Source of the DNA: Candidimonas nitroreducens
Lineage (GTDB): Bacteria > Pseudomonadota > Gammaproteobacteria > Burkholderiales > Burkholderiaceae_B
Assembly (NCBI RefSeq): GCF_002209565.1
Contig: NZ_NJIH01000002.1
Coordinates: 451,824-515,823 of the forward strand
Direction of reading: 5' to 3'
DNA: 64,000 nucleotides
Shown here: one piece after another, positions 1 through 10,696 of the stretch
Numbering within the stretch: the first letter of the stretch is position 1
Layout of the letters: each line of letters opens with the position of its first letter
Translations under genes and position numbers: made by a program
The notes under the pieces: generated by a model
The model's database searches: none
Told to the model about the DNA's origin: nothing
The model's input: the letters and a program-made list of their open reading frames with translations, nothing else

Positions 1-56
1 CAGCCCAGGGCGAACAGGATCGGCACGAAAATCAGCCACCATGGTTCGAAATCCAC
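1..56 (-). CDS. lapB: LapB (YciM), N-terminal fragment cut by the window edge
   Basis: Only the first 18 codons are inside the window. The reading begins with GTG at 56 and gives V-D-F-E-P-W-W-L followed by a hydrophobic stretch, which matches the membrane anchor at the start of LapB. LapB is a TPR protein of the inner membrane that, with FtsH, controls LpxC and so lipopolysaccharide synthesis. It lies 21 bases downstream of lapA on the same strand, the usual lapA-lapB pairing. The TPR and rubredoxin-like parts are outside the window, so identity rests on the anchor sequence and context. Confidence 0.7.
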   Translation of the reverse strand, partial: MDFEPWWLIFVPILFALG

Positions 57-77
57 TCTGAGACCTCGGCTGCTGGT

Positions 78-401
78 TTACAGGGGGGCCATGGGCGCAA
101 TGGTTTCCGGCGCCACCGCGGCGGTGGGCGTGACCGGATGCTTGAGGCGGTCTTCCAGCCGGTCGAGCTCGCGGCGCAGCCGGCGCGCCTCGCGCCCGCG
201 GCGCATCAAGGCCGGCATGGCGGCCAGCAGGCCGAACAAGGCGCCCAGCACGAACAGCACCAGCATCACCACGATCAGCGGCACGCCCCGGATCGCGTAT
301 TCCGCATACAGGCCCACGTCGACCGGCCCGGTGTTCTTCAAGGCAAACAGCAATACCAGAATGAACACCACTATCCGCAACACCCAGACCAGGTAACGCA
401 T
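78..401 (-). CDS. lapA: LapA-domain (DUF1049) inner membrane protein
   Basis: A 107-residue protein with two hydrophobic segments (about residues 4-22 and 41-63) separated by a short polar loop with the typical K-N-T-G-P-V-D-V motif (22-29). A basic, helical, probably coiled-coil segment follows (67-87), then a Pro/Ala-rich tail. This is the LapA (YciS) layout; LapA acts with LapB in lipopolysaccharide assembly. I chose the ATG at 401 because it starts directly before the first membrane segment; the frame stays open to 653, but the upstream part is Arg-rich and unlike the family. The usual upstream neighbour ihfB is displaced here by a two-gene insertion, so this gene needs a promoter in 402-1007. 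Confidence 0.85.
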   Translation of the reverse strand: MRYLVWVLRIVVFILVLLFALKNTGPVDVGLYAEYAIRGVPLIVVMLVLFVLGALFGLLAAMPALMRRGREARRLRRELDRLEDRLKHPVTPTAAVAPETIAPMAPL

Positions 402-646
402 AACTCGAACTCCATAACGGCGGAACCACCGCCGGGATGCCCGCGGCGGCCGAAACCCAGATTGTAAAGGGGAAACGGCCATGCCATGGCTGTGCAGCCA
501 GAGGGTCGTCGTGCCAGCGCTACCGCATGCCCGACTATCCGTGGCCACATGGCTGCGCAAACTTCGACAGCCGCACACTCGCTGCGGCGGGCGCGCCGGA
601 CGTGCGCGGATAAACGGCACGGCCATTTTCGAGCCTGCATCGAGTA

Positions 647-675
647 TTGACACCTTGTATCAAGATATCTAGAAT
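647..675 (+). promoter_or_regulatory. sigma-70 type promoter with palindrome in the spacer
   Basis: TTGACA at 647-652 and TAGAAT at 670-675 are separated by 17 bases, which is close to the ideal sigma-70 arrangement. The spacer contains CTTG-TAT-CAAG (654-664), a small perfect palindrome of the size bound by GntR-type or similar repressors. It would drive the racemase-fold gene and the Bug gene downstream. Assignment is from sequence only. Confidence 0.6.
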
Positions 676-691
676 GTTCTTCCAGAAGGTA

Positions 692-718
692 TATTTGTTC
701 TGTTAGAAAGAACAAATA
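692..718. promoter_or_regulatory. inverted repeat just downstream of the promoter, candidate operator
   Basis: TATTTGTTCT (692-701) and AGAACAAATA (709-718) are perfect 10-base arms around a 7-base centre. The site would lie about 10 bases after the predicted transcription start, a usual operator position. Related half-sites (AGAA / TTCT) occur just upstream at 671-680. No regulator gene is adjacent, so the binding protein is unknown. Confidence 0.5.
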
Positions 719-1007
719 AATAGAAAGGAGCGAACACCAAGCCAAGTCCGGCAGCGCCCTAAGCCTCAGCGGCAGGCAGTCACTTAGCTGCTGGCGCGAG
801 CCGAAAAGGCGTATGCACACCTCGGCCATGCGCCCGGCCAGGCGAAGACCGTTGCCGGCGGTATGCCTGCGGTGCGTCCGGCCGCGCGCAAACAGACCGG
901 GCCGGAGCCTGCGACCCGATTCTCTGCCGCGCAAGCAGCACCTGGCTCACGCCCCAGCCCCCTCCGGGAAGCCTTCACCGATTCTTGACCCGCCTAGGAG
1001 TACATGC

Positions 1008-1838
1008 ATGAATCGTGACAACCCACCCATGAAGCTTTATTGGCCCATCGGACTGAGCAAGTCCATGCCCAACCGCACCTCGCGCGGTGAACTACTCGAT
1101 GAAACCCTGCGCGACTACACGCGCCACGTCATGGGGCCCGACGTCGAGGTGGAAATCGGCTGGTTGGAAAAAACCACCTCGCTATTGACTTCGACCTACC
1201 TGGGCATGATCAACGATGTCCATGTCATCAACGACATCCTGAAGGCCGAAGCCCGCGGATTCGACGGTGCCATCGTCGGCGGCCATTGGGATCCCGGTCT
1301 ATATGCCGCGCGGGAAGCCGCCGAGATTCCGGTGGCGGGGCCAGGTGAATCAGCCATGATGCTGGCCGCAACGCTAGGCCGGAAGTTCGCCATGCTGACC
1401 GTAATGGACGGCTACGTTCCCGTCATCGAAAACAACATCCGCACCTATGGACTAGAAGCCCGGGCGATCACGCGCAATCCCGTACGCAAGTTCGGCATGA
1501 CCTACGAAAACTTCGTCCGCTGCCTGGAAGGCAAGGATGACGAGTTTTTGGTGGCCTTCGAGAAGACCGCCAGGGAGTGCATTGCCGACGGCGCCGACGT
1601 AGTGATTGCCGGAGGGCAGTTGTTCGGGCCGGCATTCGTGCGCCATGGCTTCCACACCATAGGCAACACCGGCGTTCCCGTGATCGAGACCACGGCTTGC
1701 GGCTTGAAATTCGCGCAGACCCTGGTGAGCCTGAAGCGCTCGATCGGGTTGAAAAAGAGTGAGCATATCCACGCACCGTTCCATACGCCGCCACGCGATG
1801 TGCTCAACGAAGTGCGTGCGACATTCGGGCTGAGCTGA
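1008..1838 (+). CDS. Asp/Glu/hydantoin racemase-superfamily protein lacking both catalytic Cys
   Basis: A 276-residue protein of the aspartate/glutamate/hydantoin racemase fold. Start at 1008 is set by the ribosome site TAGGAG at 995-1000; the frame stays open upstream to 813 but without family resemblance. The family landmarks are visible: GGHWDPG (91-97) followed by an A-A-R-E helix, P-V-A-G-P-G-E (108-114), and ADVVIAGGQLFG (196-207). In hydantoin racemases, as I remember them, the first and third of these carry the acid/base cysteines (C-F-G-D-P-G and L-G-C-A-G). Here both positions read Gly. Other Cys are at 172, 191 and 231. Racemase activity by the usual two-Cys mechanism is therefore doubtful; a binding, isomerase or hydrolase role is possible. 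It is followed after 44 bases by a Bug receptor gene, so the ligand is probably an imported organic acid. Confidence 0.75.
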   Translation: MNRDNPPMKLYWPIGLSKSMPNRTSRGELLDETLRDYTRHVMGPDVEVEIGWLEKTTSLLTSTYLGMINDVHVINDILKAEARGFDGAIVGGHWDPGLYAAREAAEIPVAGPGESAMMLAATLGRKFAMLTVMDGYVPVIENNIRTYGLEARAITRNPVRKFGMTYENFVRCLEGKDDEFLVAFEKTARECIADGADVVIAGGQLFGPAFVRHGFHTIGNTGVPVIETTACGLKFAQTLVSLKRSIGLKKSEHIHAPFHTPPRDVLNEVRATFGLS

Positions 1839-1882
1839 CCCGCCGGCCGGCCACCGCATCCAACAAGACAACGGAGCTATCC

Positions 1883-2860
1883 ATGATCAAGAAACTGCTT
1901 GTCACGGCATCCGCAGCCGTGGCTCTGCTAGGCGGGCTGCCCGCCCACGCTGCCAGCAAAGACGCGCCCTCCAACGAGCCAATACGGCTGGTGCTGGGAT
2001 TCGCCGCAGGCGGCTCCAACGACATCGTCGCCCGTATATTCGCCCATAAGGCAGGCGATATTCTCGGCACGCCGATCATTGTCGAAAACAAGCCCGGCGC
2101 CAACGGATCCATCGCTTCCGAATACGTAGCCAAGGCACCTGCCGACGGCCATACCCTGTTGCTGGGCAGCGCCAGCACACTGGCCATCAACCCCCACACC
2201 GTCGCCGGCCTGCGCTACGATCCACTGCGGGATTTCGTCGGCGTCGCGCGCATAGCCATGACTCCCGAAGTCATCGCCATCAACCCGCAGGTCAAGGCCA
2301 AGACGCTGGCCGATTTCGCGGCACTGGCCAAACAACGGACGGTGTCCATGGCGTCGTCGGGATATGGTGGCTTGCCTCACCTTGCCATCGAGCTGCTGAA
2401 AACATCGGCAGGCCTGAAAATCAACCACATCCCCTACAAAGGAGGCGCACCGGCCGCCACCGACACCGTCGGAGGCCATGTGGACGGCATCATCATGGAT
2501 CTCACCCCCCTGCAGGCCTTCATCAAAGACGGGCGCCTGCGCGCGCTTGCCGTCGCCAGCAAGACACGCTCTACATTCCTACCTGACGTGCCCACCACCG
2601 CCGAGCTCGGCTATCCCAGCGTAGAGGCCGTCAACTGGTTTGCAATCGTCGCGCCGAAGGGAACCCCTGCAGCCGTTGCCGACCGCCTGCACGCCGTATT
2701 CAGCCAAACAGCCAAAGACCCCGGCGTCATGGCCCAGCTCGGCCAGTCCGGCATCGAGCCTTACACGACGCAAACTCGAGGCGAGCTCACTGCGTTTCTC
2801 AAGTCCGAGTCCGAGCGCTGGAAAGCCGTGGCGGCAGCAGCCGGCGTAGAAGCCCACTGA
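1883..2860 (+). CDS. Bug/TctC-family periplasmic solute-binding protein (receptor 1)
   Basis: A 325-residue tripartite tricarboxylate transporter receptor. A signal peptide is clear: basic M-I-K-K start, hydrophobic core, cleavage near A-H-A (residues 22-24). The mature part has the Bug hallmarks: a GFAAGGSNDIVAR segment near residue 40-52, ENKPGANGSIAS around 73-84, and the L-A-V-A-S-K and P-D-V-P-T-T-A-E-L stretches of the second lobe. Such proteins bind carboxylates in the periplasm and normally pass them to TctA/TctB, which are absent in this window. It lies 44 bases after the racemase-fold gene and ends before a strong terminator, so the two form a bicistronic unit. Confidence 0.9.
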   Translation: MIKKLLVTASAAVALLGGLPAHAASKDAPSNEPIRLVLGFAAGGSNDIVARIFAHKAGDILGTPIIVENKPGANGSIASEYVAKAPADGHTLLLGSASTLAINPHTVAGLRYDPLRDFVGVARIAMTPEVIAINPQVKAKTLADFAALAKQRTVSMASSGYGGLPHLAIELLKTSAGLKINHIPYKGGAPAATDTVGGHVDGIIMDLTPLQAFIKDGRLRALAVASKTRSTFLPDVPTTAELGYPSVEAVNWFAIVAPKGTPAAVADRLHAVFSQTAKDPGVMAQLGQSGIEPYTTQTRGELTAFLKSESERWKAVAAAAGVEAH

Positions 2861-2990
2861 CCTGGCATCCTCGCTGCCGGCCGGGCGGGTTCGCACCGCC
2901 CGGCACGCTACTCGGGCGTGGAGATCGAACGCCTGGGCGCCGACACCGCCGGCAGCGCACCGTTGCCTGGCATGCAAAGCCCAAGAAGTG

Positions 2991-3022
2991 AAAAACCCCG
3001 CGGCTTGCGCAGCGGGGTTTTT
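2991..3022. terminator. bidirectional rho-independent terminator
   Basis: AAAAACCCCGC (2991-3001) pairs perfectly with GCGGGGTTTTT (3012-3022) around a 10-base loop. The A-tract on one side and T-tract on the other make it work in both directions. It ends the plus-strand Bug operon and the minus-strand rpsA-ihfB transcription that converge here, and so isolates ihfB from lapA. Confidence 0.88.
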
Positions 3023-3090
3023 CGCATCAGACAGGCCCGCGGAACAACCACGGGTCTCGGTCGCATATTGGCCGGCGCTACGGCCAGGCT

Positions 3091-3447
3091 TCAGCCGTGC
3101 ATCATGCGAGTATCGAACTGGCCCAGTTCAAAAGAGGGCTCGGCTGCCGCCCTGACCTCTTCTTCGTAGGCCGAATCGACCCGCTCGCGCAATTCCTTGC
3201 CGGCCTTGAAGTGCGGCACCTGTTTACCAGGCACCAGCACTTTCTCGCCCGACTTGGGGTTGCGGCCCACCCGCGGCGAACGCTCGGACAGGGAAAAGCT
3301 GCCGAAGCCGCGGATCTCGATGCGCTGACCGCTGGCCAGAGCCTGGGTCATCGCCTCGAGTACCGTCTTGACGGCGTAATCCGTGTCGCGCGCTGCCAGT
3401 TGCGGGTAGCGGCTTGCCAGTATCGCGATCAGCTCTGACTTAGTCAC
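3091..3447 (-). CDS. ihfB: integration host factor beta subunit
   Basis: A 118-residue HU/IHF family DNA-bending protein. It starts with GTG at 3447 (V-T-K-S-E-L), the canonical IhfB start with Val for Met. The signature [10 protein letters not shown] (43-52) and [10 protein letters not shown] (59-68) in the DNA-binding beta arm are present. The usual IhfB is about 94-100 residues; here there is an acidic, unstructured-looking tail of about 20 residues ending in M-M-H-G. IHF-beta pairs with IHF-alpha to bend DNA for replication, transcription and recombination. It begins 5 bases after the rpsA stop, the standard rpsA-ihfB pair. Confidence 0.93.
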   Translation of the reverse strand: MTKSELIAILASRYPQLAARDTDYAVKTVLEAMTQALASGQRIEIRGFGSFSLSERSPRVGRNPKSGEKVLVPGKQVPHFKAGKELRERVDSAYEEEVRAAAEPSFELGQFDTRMMHG

Positions 3448-3452
3448 GCCTA

Positions 3453-5171
<1,719 letters not shown>

Positions 5172-5278
5172 TAAGTTGAATCCATGTGGCCGCAAGGGCC
5201 GTTAAATAACACGCCCAGGTATCGCGCATACCCGGCGGAGTGAACAAAACCCCGGCCCAGCCGGCGCCGCGAGCGCCT

Positions 5279-5947
5279 TCAGGTTCGGGTACCCAGGCTC
5301 GACCAGAGGTCGAGCACCTGCTTGACTGTTGCTTCGACGGATAGGTTCGATGAATCGATCGTCCGGGCGTCCGGCGCCGCGACCAGCGGCGCGTGGGCCC
5401 GGTTGCGATCGCGCGCATCGCGCTCTCGCATGTCTTGCAACAGATCCGCTAGATTAGCAGAAAACCCCTTTTCCTTCAACTGCTTACAGCGCCTCTGCGC
5501 TCGTGCCTCGACGTCCGCGACGAGAAAAATCTTCAGGGGCGCATCGGCGAATACCACGGTTCCCATGTCGCGCCCGTCGGCCACCAGCCCGGGGGGCCGG
5601 CGGAAGGCCCGCTGGCGCTCGAGCAAGGCCTGGCGCAGCGCCGGATAGGCCGCGATCTTCGAGGCCAGATTGCCCACTCTTTCTTCGCGGATGCGCGCCG
5701 CCACGTCGGCGCCGCCCATCCAGATGCGGTCTGCGTCGAAGCGCACGTCCAGGCCTTGCGCGGCCCTGGCCACCGCGGCCTGGTCGCCCGGATCGATGCC
5801 GCCGTCGATCACCGCCAGCGCCGCCAGCCGGTACAGCGCGCCGCTGTCCAATACCGCCCAGCCCAGGGCCTGGGCCACCCGGTGGGCGATCGTGCCCTTG
5901 CCCGAGGCCGTGGGCCCATCGATCGTGATCATAGGAATTGCGCTCAT
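5279..5947 (-). CDS. cmk: cytidylate kinase
   Basis: A 222-residue kinase that phosphorylates CMP and dCMP with ATP. The P-loop is at [11 protein letters not shown] (residues 9-19) and is followed by the CMP-binding segment L-D-S-G-A-L-Y-R (about 34-41). [10 protein letters not shown] is present in the middle, and an Arg-rich lid region lies toward the C-terminus. The start at 5947 (M-S-A-I-P-M-I) places the P-loop at its normal distance; the frame is open further upstream to 6022. It is the gene upstream of rpsA, separated by 107 bases. Confidence 0.93.
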   Translation of the reverse strand: MSAIPMITIDGPTASGKGTIAHRVAQALGWAVLDSGALYRLAALAVIDGGIDPGDQAAVARAAQGLDVRFDADRIWMGGADVAARIREERVGNLASKIAAYPALRQALLERQRAFRRPPGLVADGRDMGTVVFADAPLKIFLVADVEARAQRRCKQLKEKGFSANLADLLQDMRERDARDRNRAHAPLVAAPDARTIDSSNLSVEATVKQVLDLWSSLGTRT

Positions 5948-6147
5948 ATCGGTCGTATCAGTCGTTTGCCGCGTGTCCGGCCCAAGTATTGACATTTCTT
6001 CGCGAGGCGGCCGACGCCGCATCAGGCGAGTACCAGGAACTCAGTAAACATCGTTCTAAACATCGTTCACTTCAATTCCGCCCAGGCGAAACCAGAGCCT
6101 GCTCACCCTAACAGAGCCGCCGCTTCTAGCGCGAACAACCCCTGGCG

Positions 6148-7470
6148 CTAATCCCGCAGCAGGCCCTGGAATACCGTGAAGTAATCGGGAAATGTCTTGC
6201 TGACACAGCCCGGATCCAAGATGGTGACCGGCACCGGCCCGAACGCCGCCAGCGAAAAGCACATGGCCATGCGATGATCGTCGTAGGTAGCGATGGAGGC
6301 CGGGCGCCACTGCCCCGGCTGCACCGGGTGCACGCGCAGCCAGTCCGGCCCCGACTCCACTTGCGCGCCGAGCTTGGCCAGCTCGGTATGCATGGCATGG
6401 ATGCGGTCGGTTTCCTTGACGCGCCAGCTACCTATGTTGCGCAGGGTGCAGGGGCCGTCGGCATACAGCGCCAGCGCCGCGGCGGTCATGGCCGCATCGG
6501 GTATCAGGTTGAAGTCCAGGTCGAAGGCCCGCAGCCGGCCGCCCTCGGCCACGCAGACGCCTTCGGCCTCGATGGAATCGGCATCGCGGCGGATGCGCGC
6601 GCCCATGGCTTGCAGCGTATCGGCAAACGCAATATCGCCCTGGATGCTGGCGGCGCCCACGCCGCGGATGCGCACCGGGCCGCCCGCGATCGCTCCCAGC
6701 GCCATGAAATAAGAGGCCGAAGAAGCGTCGCCTTCGATCGGCAGCGTGCCGGGAGAGCGATAAGCCGCGCCGGCGGGTACGACGTAGCGGTTCCAGCCTT
6801 CGCGCCGCACCTCGACGCCGAAGCGCGCCATCAGGTTCAGCGTGATCAGGATATAGGGCTTGGAAATCAGTTCGCCCTCGACCTCTATGACGAGATCCAC
6901 GCCCGCTTGGCTTGCCAGCATGGGCGCGGCCATCAGCAGCGCCGTCAGGAACTGGCTGGACACCGAACCCTTGACCCGCACCGGCCCGTCCACCCGCAGG
7001 CTGCCGCGGCCTATGGCCAGCGGCGGATAGCCTTCGTTGCCGGTATAGCGGATGTCGGCCCCCAGGGCGCGCAGCCCGTCGACCAGGTCGCCGATGGGCC
7101 GTTCATGCATGCGCGGCACGCCGGAGAGCCGGTAGTCGCCGCCCATCACGGCCAGCGCCGCGGTCATCGGCCGAAACGCGGTACCCGCATTGCCCAGGAA
7201 CAGCTCGGCCTGGCGCGCCGGAAAGGGGCATACACCCTCGATCTCGACCTCGGTGGGGCCGATGCTGCGCACCGCCACGCCAAGCTGGCGCAAGGCGGCC
7301 AGCATGACGCGCGTGTCGTCGGAATCGAGCAGCCCCTGCAGCCGCGTGCGGCCCTGCGCCAGCGCGGCCAGCAGCAGCGCGCGGTTGGAAATGCTCTTGG
7401 AACCGGGCAGCACGACTGCACCCGCGGCACGGCGCGCCGGCGCCAGGGTCAGGCTCTCGGCCGTGGTCAT
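6148..7470 (-). CDS. aroA: 3-phosphoshikimate 1-carboxyvinyltransferase (EPSP synthase)
   Basis: A 440-residue enzyme of the shikimate pathway that joins shikimate-3-phosphate with phosphoenolpyruvate. Signature segments are P-G-S-K-S-I-S-N-R near residue 22-30 and [10 protein letters not shown] in the PEP site around 93-102. The [10 protein letters not shown] segment and the R-x-K-E-[TS]-D-R-I motif (V-K-E-T-D-R-I) are also visible. The length matches the family. The start at 7470 gives M-T-T-A-E-S-L; the frame extends upstream to 7539 without homology. It lies between tyrA (88 bases upstream) and cmk, continuing the aromatic amino acid block. Confidence 0.94.
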   Translation of the reverse strand: MTTAESLTLAPARRAAGAVVLPGSKSISNRALLLAALAQGRTRLQGLLDSDDTRVMLAALRQLGVAVRSIGPTEVEIEGVCPFPARQAELFLGNAGTAFRPMTAALAVMGGDYRLSGVPRMHERPIGDLVDGLRALGADIRYTGNEGYPPLAIGRGSLRVDGPVRVKGSVSSQFLTALLMAAPMLASQAGVDLVIEVEGELISKPYILITLNLMARFGVEVRREGWNRYVVPAGAAYRSPGTLPIEGDASSASYFMALGAIAGGPVRIRGVGAASIQGDIAFADTLQAMGARIRRDADSIEAEGVCVAEGGRLRAFDLDFNLIPDAAMTAAALALYADGPCTLRNIGSWRVKETDRIHAMHTELAKLGAQVESGPDWLRVHPVQPGQWRPASIATYDDHRMAMCFSLAAFGPVPVTILDPGCVSKTFPDYFTVFQGLLRD

Positions 7471-7558
7471 TGCACTACTCTCCTGTCGCCACGCGACATT
7501 ATTCCCAGGGAAAGGCGTGCGCCCTGCGTGCGGCCGCACGGCGTCTTTTGCAACGGCA

Positions 7559-8461
7559 TCATGACAGTCCGCTCCGGCTGCCCCACAGCCGGCGCGCCAG
7601 CGCGGCGCGCTCGAGCCAGTCGTACAAACTCTGGCCGTCCTCGCGTTCCAGGGCCTGCTCGGCCTGTGCCAGGGCCTGCCGGATTTCAGCCAGCTCGGAC
7701 AATACGGCGCTGCGGTTGGCCAGGAAAATATCGCGCCACATTTCGGCCGAGCCCGCCGCGATGCGCGTGAAGTCGCGAAAGCCGGTGCCGGCCAGGCTCA
7801 TGCGCACATCGGAATCGCGCGCCGCAGCCACCTGCTCCATATAGACCGAGGCCAGGAAATGCGGCACGTGGCTGACCGAGGCCAGCACCACGTCGTGCGC
7901 CTCGGGCTCCATGGTCAGGACGCGGGCGCCGCAGCTTTCCCACAAGCCGGTCAGCCGCAGGCGCGCATCCAGGGAATTTTCCGCCAAAGGCGTAAGCACC
8001 ACATTGCGGCCGCGGTACAGGGCCGCGTCGGCGGCTTCCGGGCCGGTGCGCTCGGCCCCGGCGATGGGATGGCCCGGCACGAACTGCGCGGCGCCTTCGC
8101 CCAGGACGGCACACGCCGTGCGCGCCACGTCGGCCTTGGTGCTGCCGACGTCGGTGAGCAATGTTTCCGCACGCAGATGGGGCTTCAGTTCAGACAATAT
8201 GCGGCCCATCGCGCCCACCGGGGTGGCCAGCATGATCAGGTCGGCGCTCGCAGCCGCCTGGCGCAGATCGACGGCCTCGTCGATGAGCCCGAGGCGGCGC
8301 GCCTGCCGCAGTGTGTGGGCATGGCGCCCCACCCCGAGCACGCGCCCGACCTTGCCCGCGGCGCGCAGCGCCGCGGCGAACGAGCCGCCGATGAGCCCCA
8401 CCCCGACGACCGCAAGCACCTCTACCCGGGCCGGCCCGGGAGCCTCGGCCGCGCTGCTCAT
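7559..8461 (-). CDS. tyrA: prephenate dehydrogenase
   Basis: A 300-residue NAD(P)-dependent enzyme that turns prephenate (or arogenate) into the tyrosine precursor. The nucleotide-binding G-V-G-L-I-G-G-S-F is near residue 20-28. The active-site region [11 protein letters not shown] lies mid-protein, and a helical C-terminal dimer domain follows. The ATG at 8461 overlaps the hisC stop (ATGA, 4 bases), which fixes the start and shows translational coupling. It is a stand-alone dehydrogenase with no chorismate mutase part; that activity is in PheA nearby. Cofactor choice cannot be read with confidence. Confidence 0.92.
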   Translation of the reverse strand: MSSAAEAPGPARVEVLAVVGVGLIGGSFAAALRAAGKVGRVLGVGRHAHTLRQARRLGLIDEAVDLRQAAASADLIMLATPVGAMGRILSELKPHLRAETLLTDVGSTKADVARTACAVLGEGAAQFVPGHPIAGAERTGPEAADAALYRGRNVVLTPLAENSLDARLRLTGLWESCGARVLTMEPEAHDVVLASVSHVPHFLASVYMEQVAAARDSDVRMSLAGTGFRDFTRIAAGSAEMWRDIFLANRSAVLSELAEIRQALAQAEQALEREDGQSLYDWLERAALARRLWGSRSGLS

Positions 8462-9597
8462 TGGCCCGAGAGCACCGCGGCAAGCGCCTCGATGAAGCGG
8501 GCGTTCTCTTGCGGCAGGCCGATCGACACGCGCAGCCATTCGGGCAGGCCGTCGCCGGCCACCGGGCGCACGATGACGCCGCGCTTGAGCAGTTCCAGGT
8601 TGATGCGCGCCGCATCGCCCACGCGCACCAGCACGAAGTTGCCGTAGCTGGGCACATACTGCAGTCCGAGCTTGTCGAAGGCTTCGGCCAGCTGCCGCTT
8701 GCCCGCCTTGTTGGTCTCGTAGGCGCGCTGCAGGAATTCCTGGTCGTGCAGCGCGGCGATGGCCGCCGCCTGCGCCAGGGTATTGACGTTGAAGGGCTGG
8801 CGCACGCGGTTCAGCAGATCGGTCAGGCGCGGCTGCGCCATCGCGAAGCCCACGCGCAGCCCGGCCAGGCCGTAGGCCTTGGAAAAGGTGCGCACCACGA
8901 TCAGGTTGGGAAAGCGCCGCACCCAGGCGGAACTGTCGAAACGCAGCTCGGGATCCAGATATTCGTTGTAGGCCTCGTCCAGCACTACGGTGACGCGCTC
9001 GCCATGGGCCGCGTGCACTGCTGCCAGGAAGGCCTCTACCCTGGCGGACGGCAGGAAGGTGCCGGTGGGGTTGTTCGGGTTGGCCACGAACAGCAGGCGG
9101 GTATCGGCATCGATGGCTGCCAGCATGGCATCGAGATCGTGGCCGTAGTCCAGGGCCGGCACCATGAGGTGGCGCGCGCCGCGCGCCTGGGTGGCCAGGC
9201 GGTAAACCGTAAAGGCATGCTGCGCATAGACGCAGGACGAACCCGGCGCCAGAAAGGCGAGCGAGGCAAGTTCCAGCAGGTCGTTCGAGCCGTTGCCCAG
9301 GGTCAGCCAGGACGCCGGCACCTGATAGTGCTCGGCCAGCGCGGCCTTCAGGTCGAAGCCATTGGGATCCGGGTAGCGGGCCAGCGTACCGGCCGCCTCT
9401 ATCATGGCCCGCTGCGCCGACGGCGGCAGGCCCAGTGGGTTCTCGTTGGAGGCCAGCTTGACGATGCCGGCGGGGTCGAGCCCGAACTCGCGGGCCAGTT
9501 CTTCGATGGGCTTGCCGGCCTGATAAGGCGCGATGTCCAGAATGTACGAAGGCACCTGTGCATCCCGCCCCAGGTTTTGGGCGTCGTTGGCGTTCAT
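8458..9597 (-). CDS. hisC: histidinol-phosphate / aromatic aminotransferase
   Basis: A 379-residue class I/II PLP aminotransferase. The PLP lysine motif T-F-S-K-A-Y-G-L-A-G-L-R-V-G and the N-P-N-N-P-T-G motif are clear, as is A-S-N-E-N-P-L-G near the N-terminus, typical of HisC. In this gene order (pheA-hisC-tyrA) the enzyme is often named hisC2 and is thought to act on aromatic keto acids such as phenylpyruvate; that is inference from context. It starts at 9597 (M-N-A-N-D-A), 13 bases after the pheA stop, and overlaps tyrA by four bases at its end. Confidence 0.9.
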   Translation of the reverse strand: MNANDAQNLGRDAQVPSYILDIAPYQAGKPIEELAREFGLDPAGIVKLASNENPLGLPPSAQRAMIEAAGTLARYPDPNGFDLKAALAEHYQVPASWLTLGNGSNDLLELASLAFLAPGSSCVYAQHAFTVYRLATQARGARHLMVPALDYGHDLDAMLAAIDADTRLLFVANPNNPTGTFLPSARVEAFLAAVHAAHGERVTVVLDEAYNEYLDPELRFDSSAWVRRFPNLIVVRTFSKAYGLAGLRVGFAMAQPRLTDLLNRVRQPFNVNTLAQAAAIAALHDQEFLQRAYETNKAGKRQLAEAFDKLGLQYVPSYGNFVLVRVGDAARINLELLKRGVIVRPVAGDGLPEWLRVSIGLPQENARFIEALAAVLSGQ

Positions 9598-9610
9598 TGC
9601 GTGCGTGTCC

Positions 9611-10696
9611 TTATTGGGCCGGATAGGAGCCCAGCACCTTGAAAAAGGCAACTTGTTTCTTCAATGCGGCCAGGGCCTGCGCCACCGGCGGATCGTCGCG
9701 ATGGCCCAGCAGGTCGACATAGAAATAGTATTCCCACTGGCCGGTGCGCGCCGGCCTGGATTCCAGCCGCGTCATGGACACGCGATGCTCGGCCAGCGGC
9801 GCCAGCATCTCGTAGACCGCGCCGGCGCGGTTGGGCACCGCCAGAATCACGCTGGTCTTGTCGTGGCCGCTGGGCAGAGTGTCCATGGCGCCCACGGCCA
9901 GGAAGCGGGTGCGGTTCTGCGGGTCGTCCTGGATGCCCGAGGCGACAACGCCCAGGTTCCAGGCGGTGGCCGCCGTGGTGCCGGCGATGGCCGCCACGGT
10001 GGAATCGCCGGCAGCAACCCGCGCCGCCTCGGCATTGCTGGAGGCCGCGTCGCGCGCCAGCCCCGGGCAATGCTGCGTCAGCCAGGCCTGGCACTGCGCC
10101 AGCGCTTGCGGGTGCGCCATGACGCGCCGCACGCCTTCCAGCGTGCCGGTGCGCGTCATGAGGCAATGGTGAATCTTGATGGAACGCTCGCCCAGCACCT
10201 TCAGGGGCGAATTCAGCAGCAGATCCAGGGTGCGGTTGACGGCGCCTTCGGTGGAATTCTCGACCGGCACCATGCCGGCATCGGCCTGCCCGGCCTCGAT
10301 GGCGCGGAACACCTCGTCGAAGCTATTGCAGCGCAGCGGGGTGATGATGCGCCCGAAGTGCTCGTAGGCGGCCTGTTCGGAAAACGAGCCCTGCGGCCCC
10401 AGGTAGGCCACCGTCAGCGCGCTTTCCAGCCCGCGGCAGGCCGAGATGATCTGCGTCCAGACGGCGTCCACGGCCTGGTCGGTGAAGGGGCCGGGGTTTG
10501 CTTCCTGCAGGCGGCGCACCACCATGGCCTCGCGCTCGGGTTTGAAGACCGGGCCGTCGGCGTCGAAATCGTGCTTGACTACGCCGACTTCCTGCGCGGC
10601 CCGGGCGCGCTGGTTCAGCAGCTCGAGTATCTGTTCATCCAGCGAGTCGATGCGCTCGCGCAGCGGCCGCAAGCGTTCGGTGAGGGAATCATCCAT
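9611..10696 (-). CDS. pheA: chorismate mutase / prephenate dehydratase (P-protein)
   Basis: A 361-residue bifunctional enzyme. Residues about 5-90 form the AroQ chorismate mutase helices ([16 protein letters not shown]). Residues about 95-275 are the prephenate dehydratase domain, beginning [10 protein letters not shown] and containing T-R-F-L-A-V-G. Residues about 285-361 are an ACT domain with the E-S-R-P segment, which normally binds phenylalanine for feedback control. The start at 10696 overlaps the end of serC by eight bases, indicating coupling. It makes phenylpyruvate for the downstream aminotransferase. Confidence 0.95.
   Translation of the reverse strand: MDDSLTERLRPLRERIDSLDEQILELLNQRARAAQEVGVVKHDFDADGPVFKPEREAMVVRRLQEANPGPFTDQAVDAVWTQIISACRGLESALTVAYLGPQGSFSEQAAYEHFGRIITPLRCNSFDEVFRAIEAGQADAGMVPVENSTEGAVNRTLDLLLNSPLKVLGERSIKIHHCLMTRTGTLEGVRRVMAHPQALAQCQAWLTQHCPGLARDAASSNAEAARVAAGDSTVAAIAGTTAATAWNLGVVASGIQDDPQNRTRFLAVGAMDTLPSGHDKTSVILAVPNRAGAVYEMLAPLAEHRVSMTRLESRPARTGQWEYYFYVDLLGHRDDPPVAQALAALKKQVAFFKVLGSYPAQ

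Larger units (their letters stand above)
402..1007. other. intergenic region between divergent lapA and the racemase-fold gene
   Basis: About 600 bases with no gene I can support; the open frames that cross it are Arg-rich and resemble nothing I know. The middle (about 640-730) is clearly AT-richer than its surroundings and holds a strong plus-strand promoter (647-675) and a palindrome (692-718). Transcription from that promoter would leave a leader of over 300 bases before the ATG at 1008. I could not identify a convincing minus-strand promoter for lapA. Confidence 0.5.
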
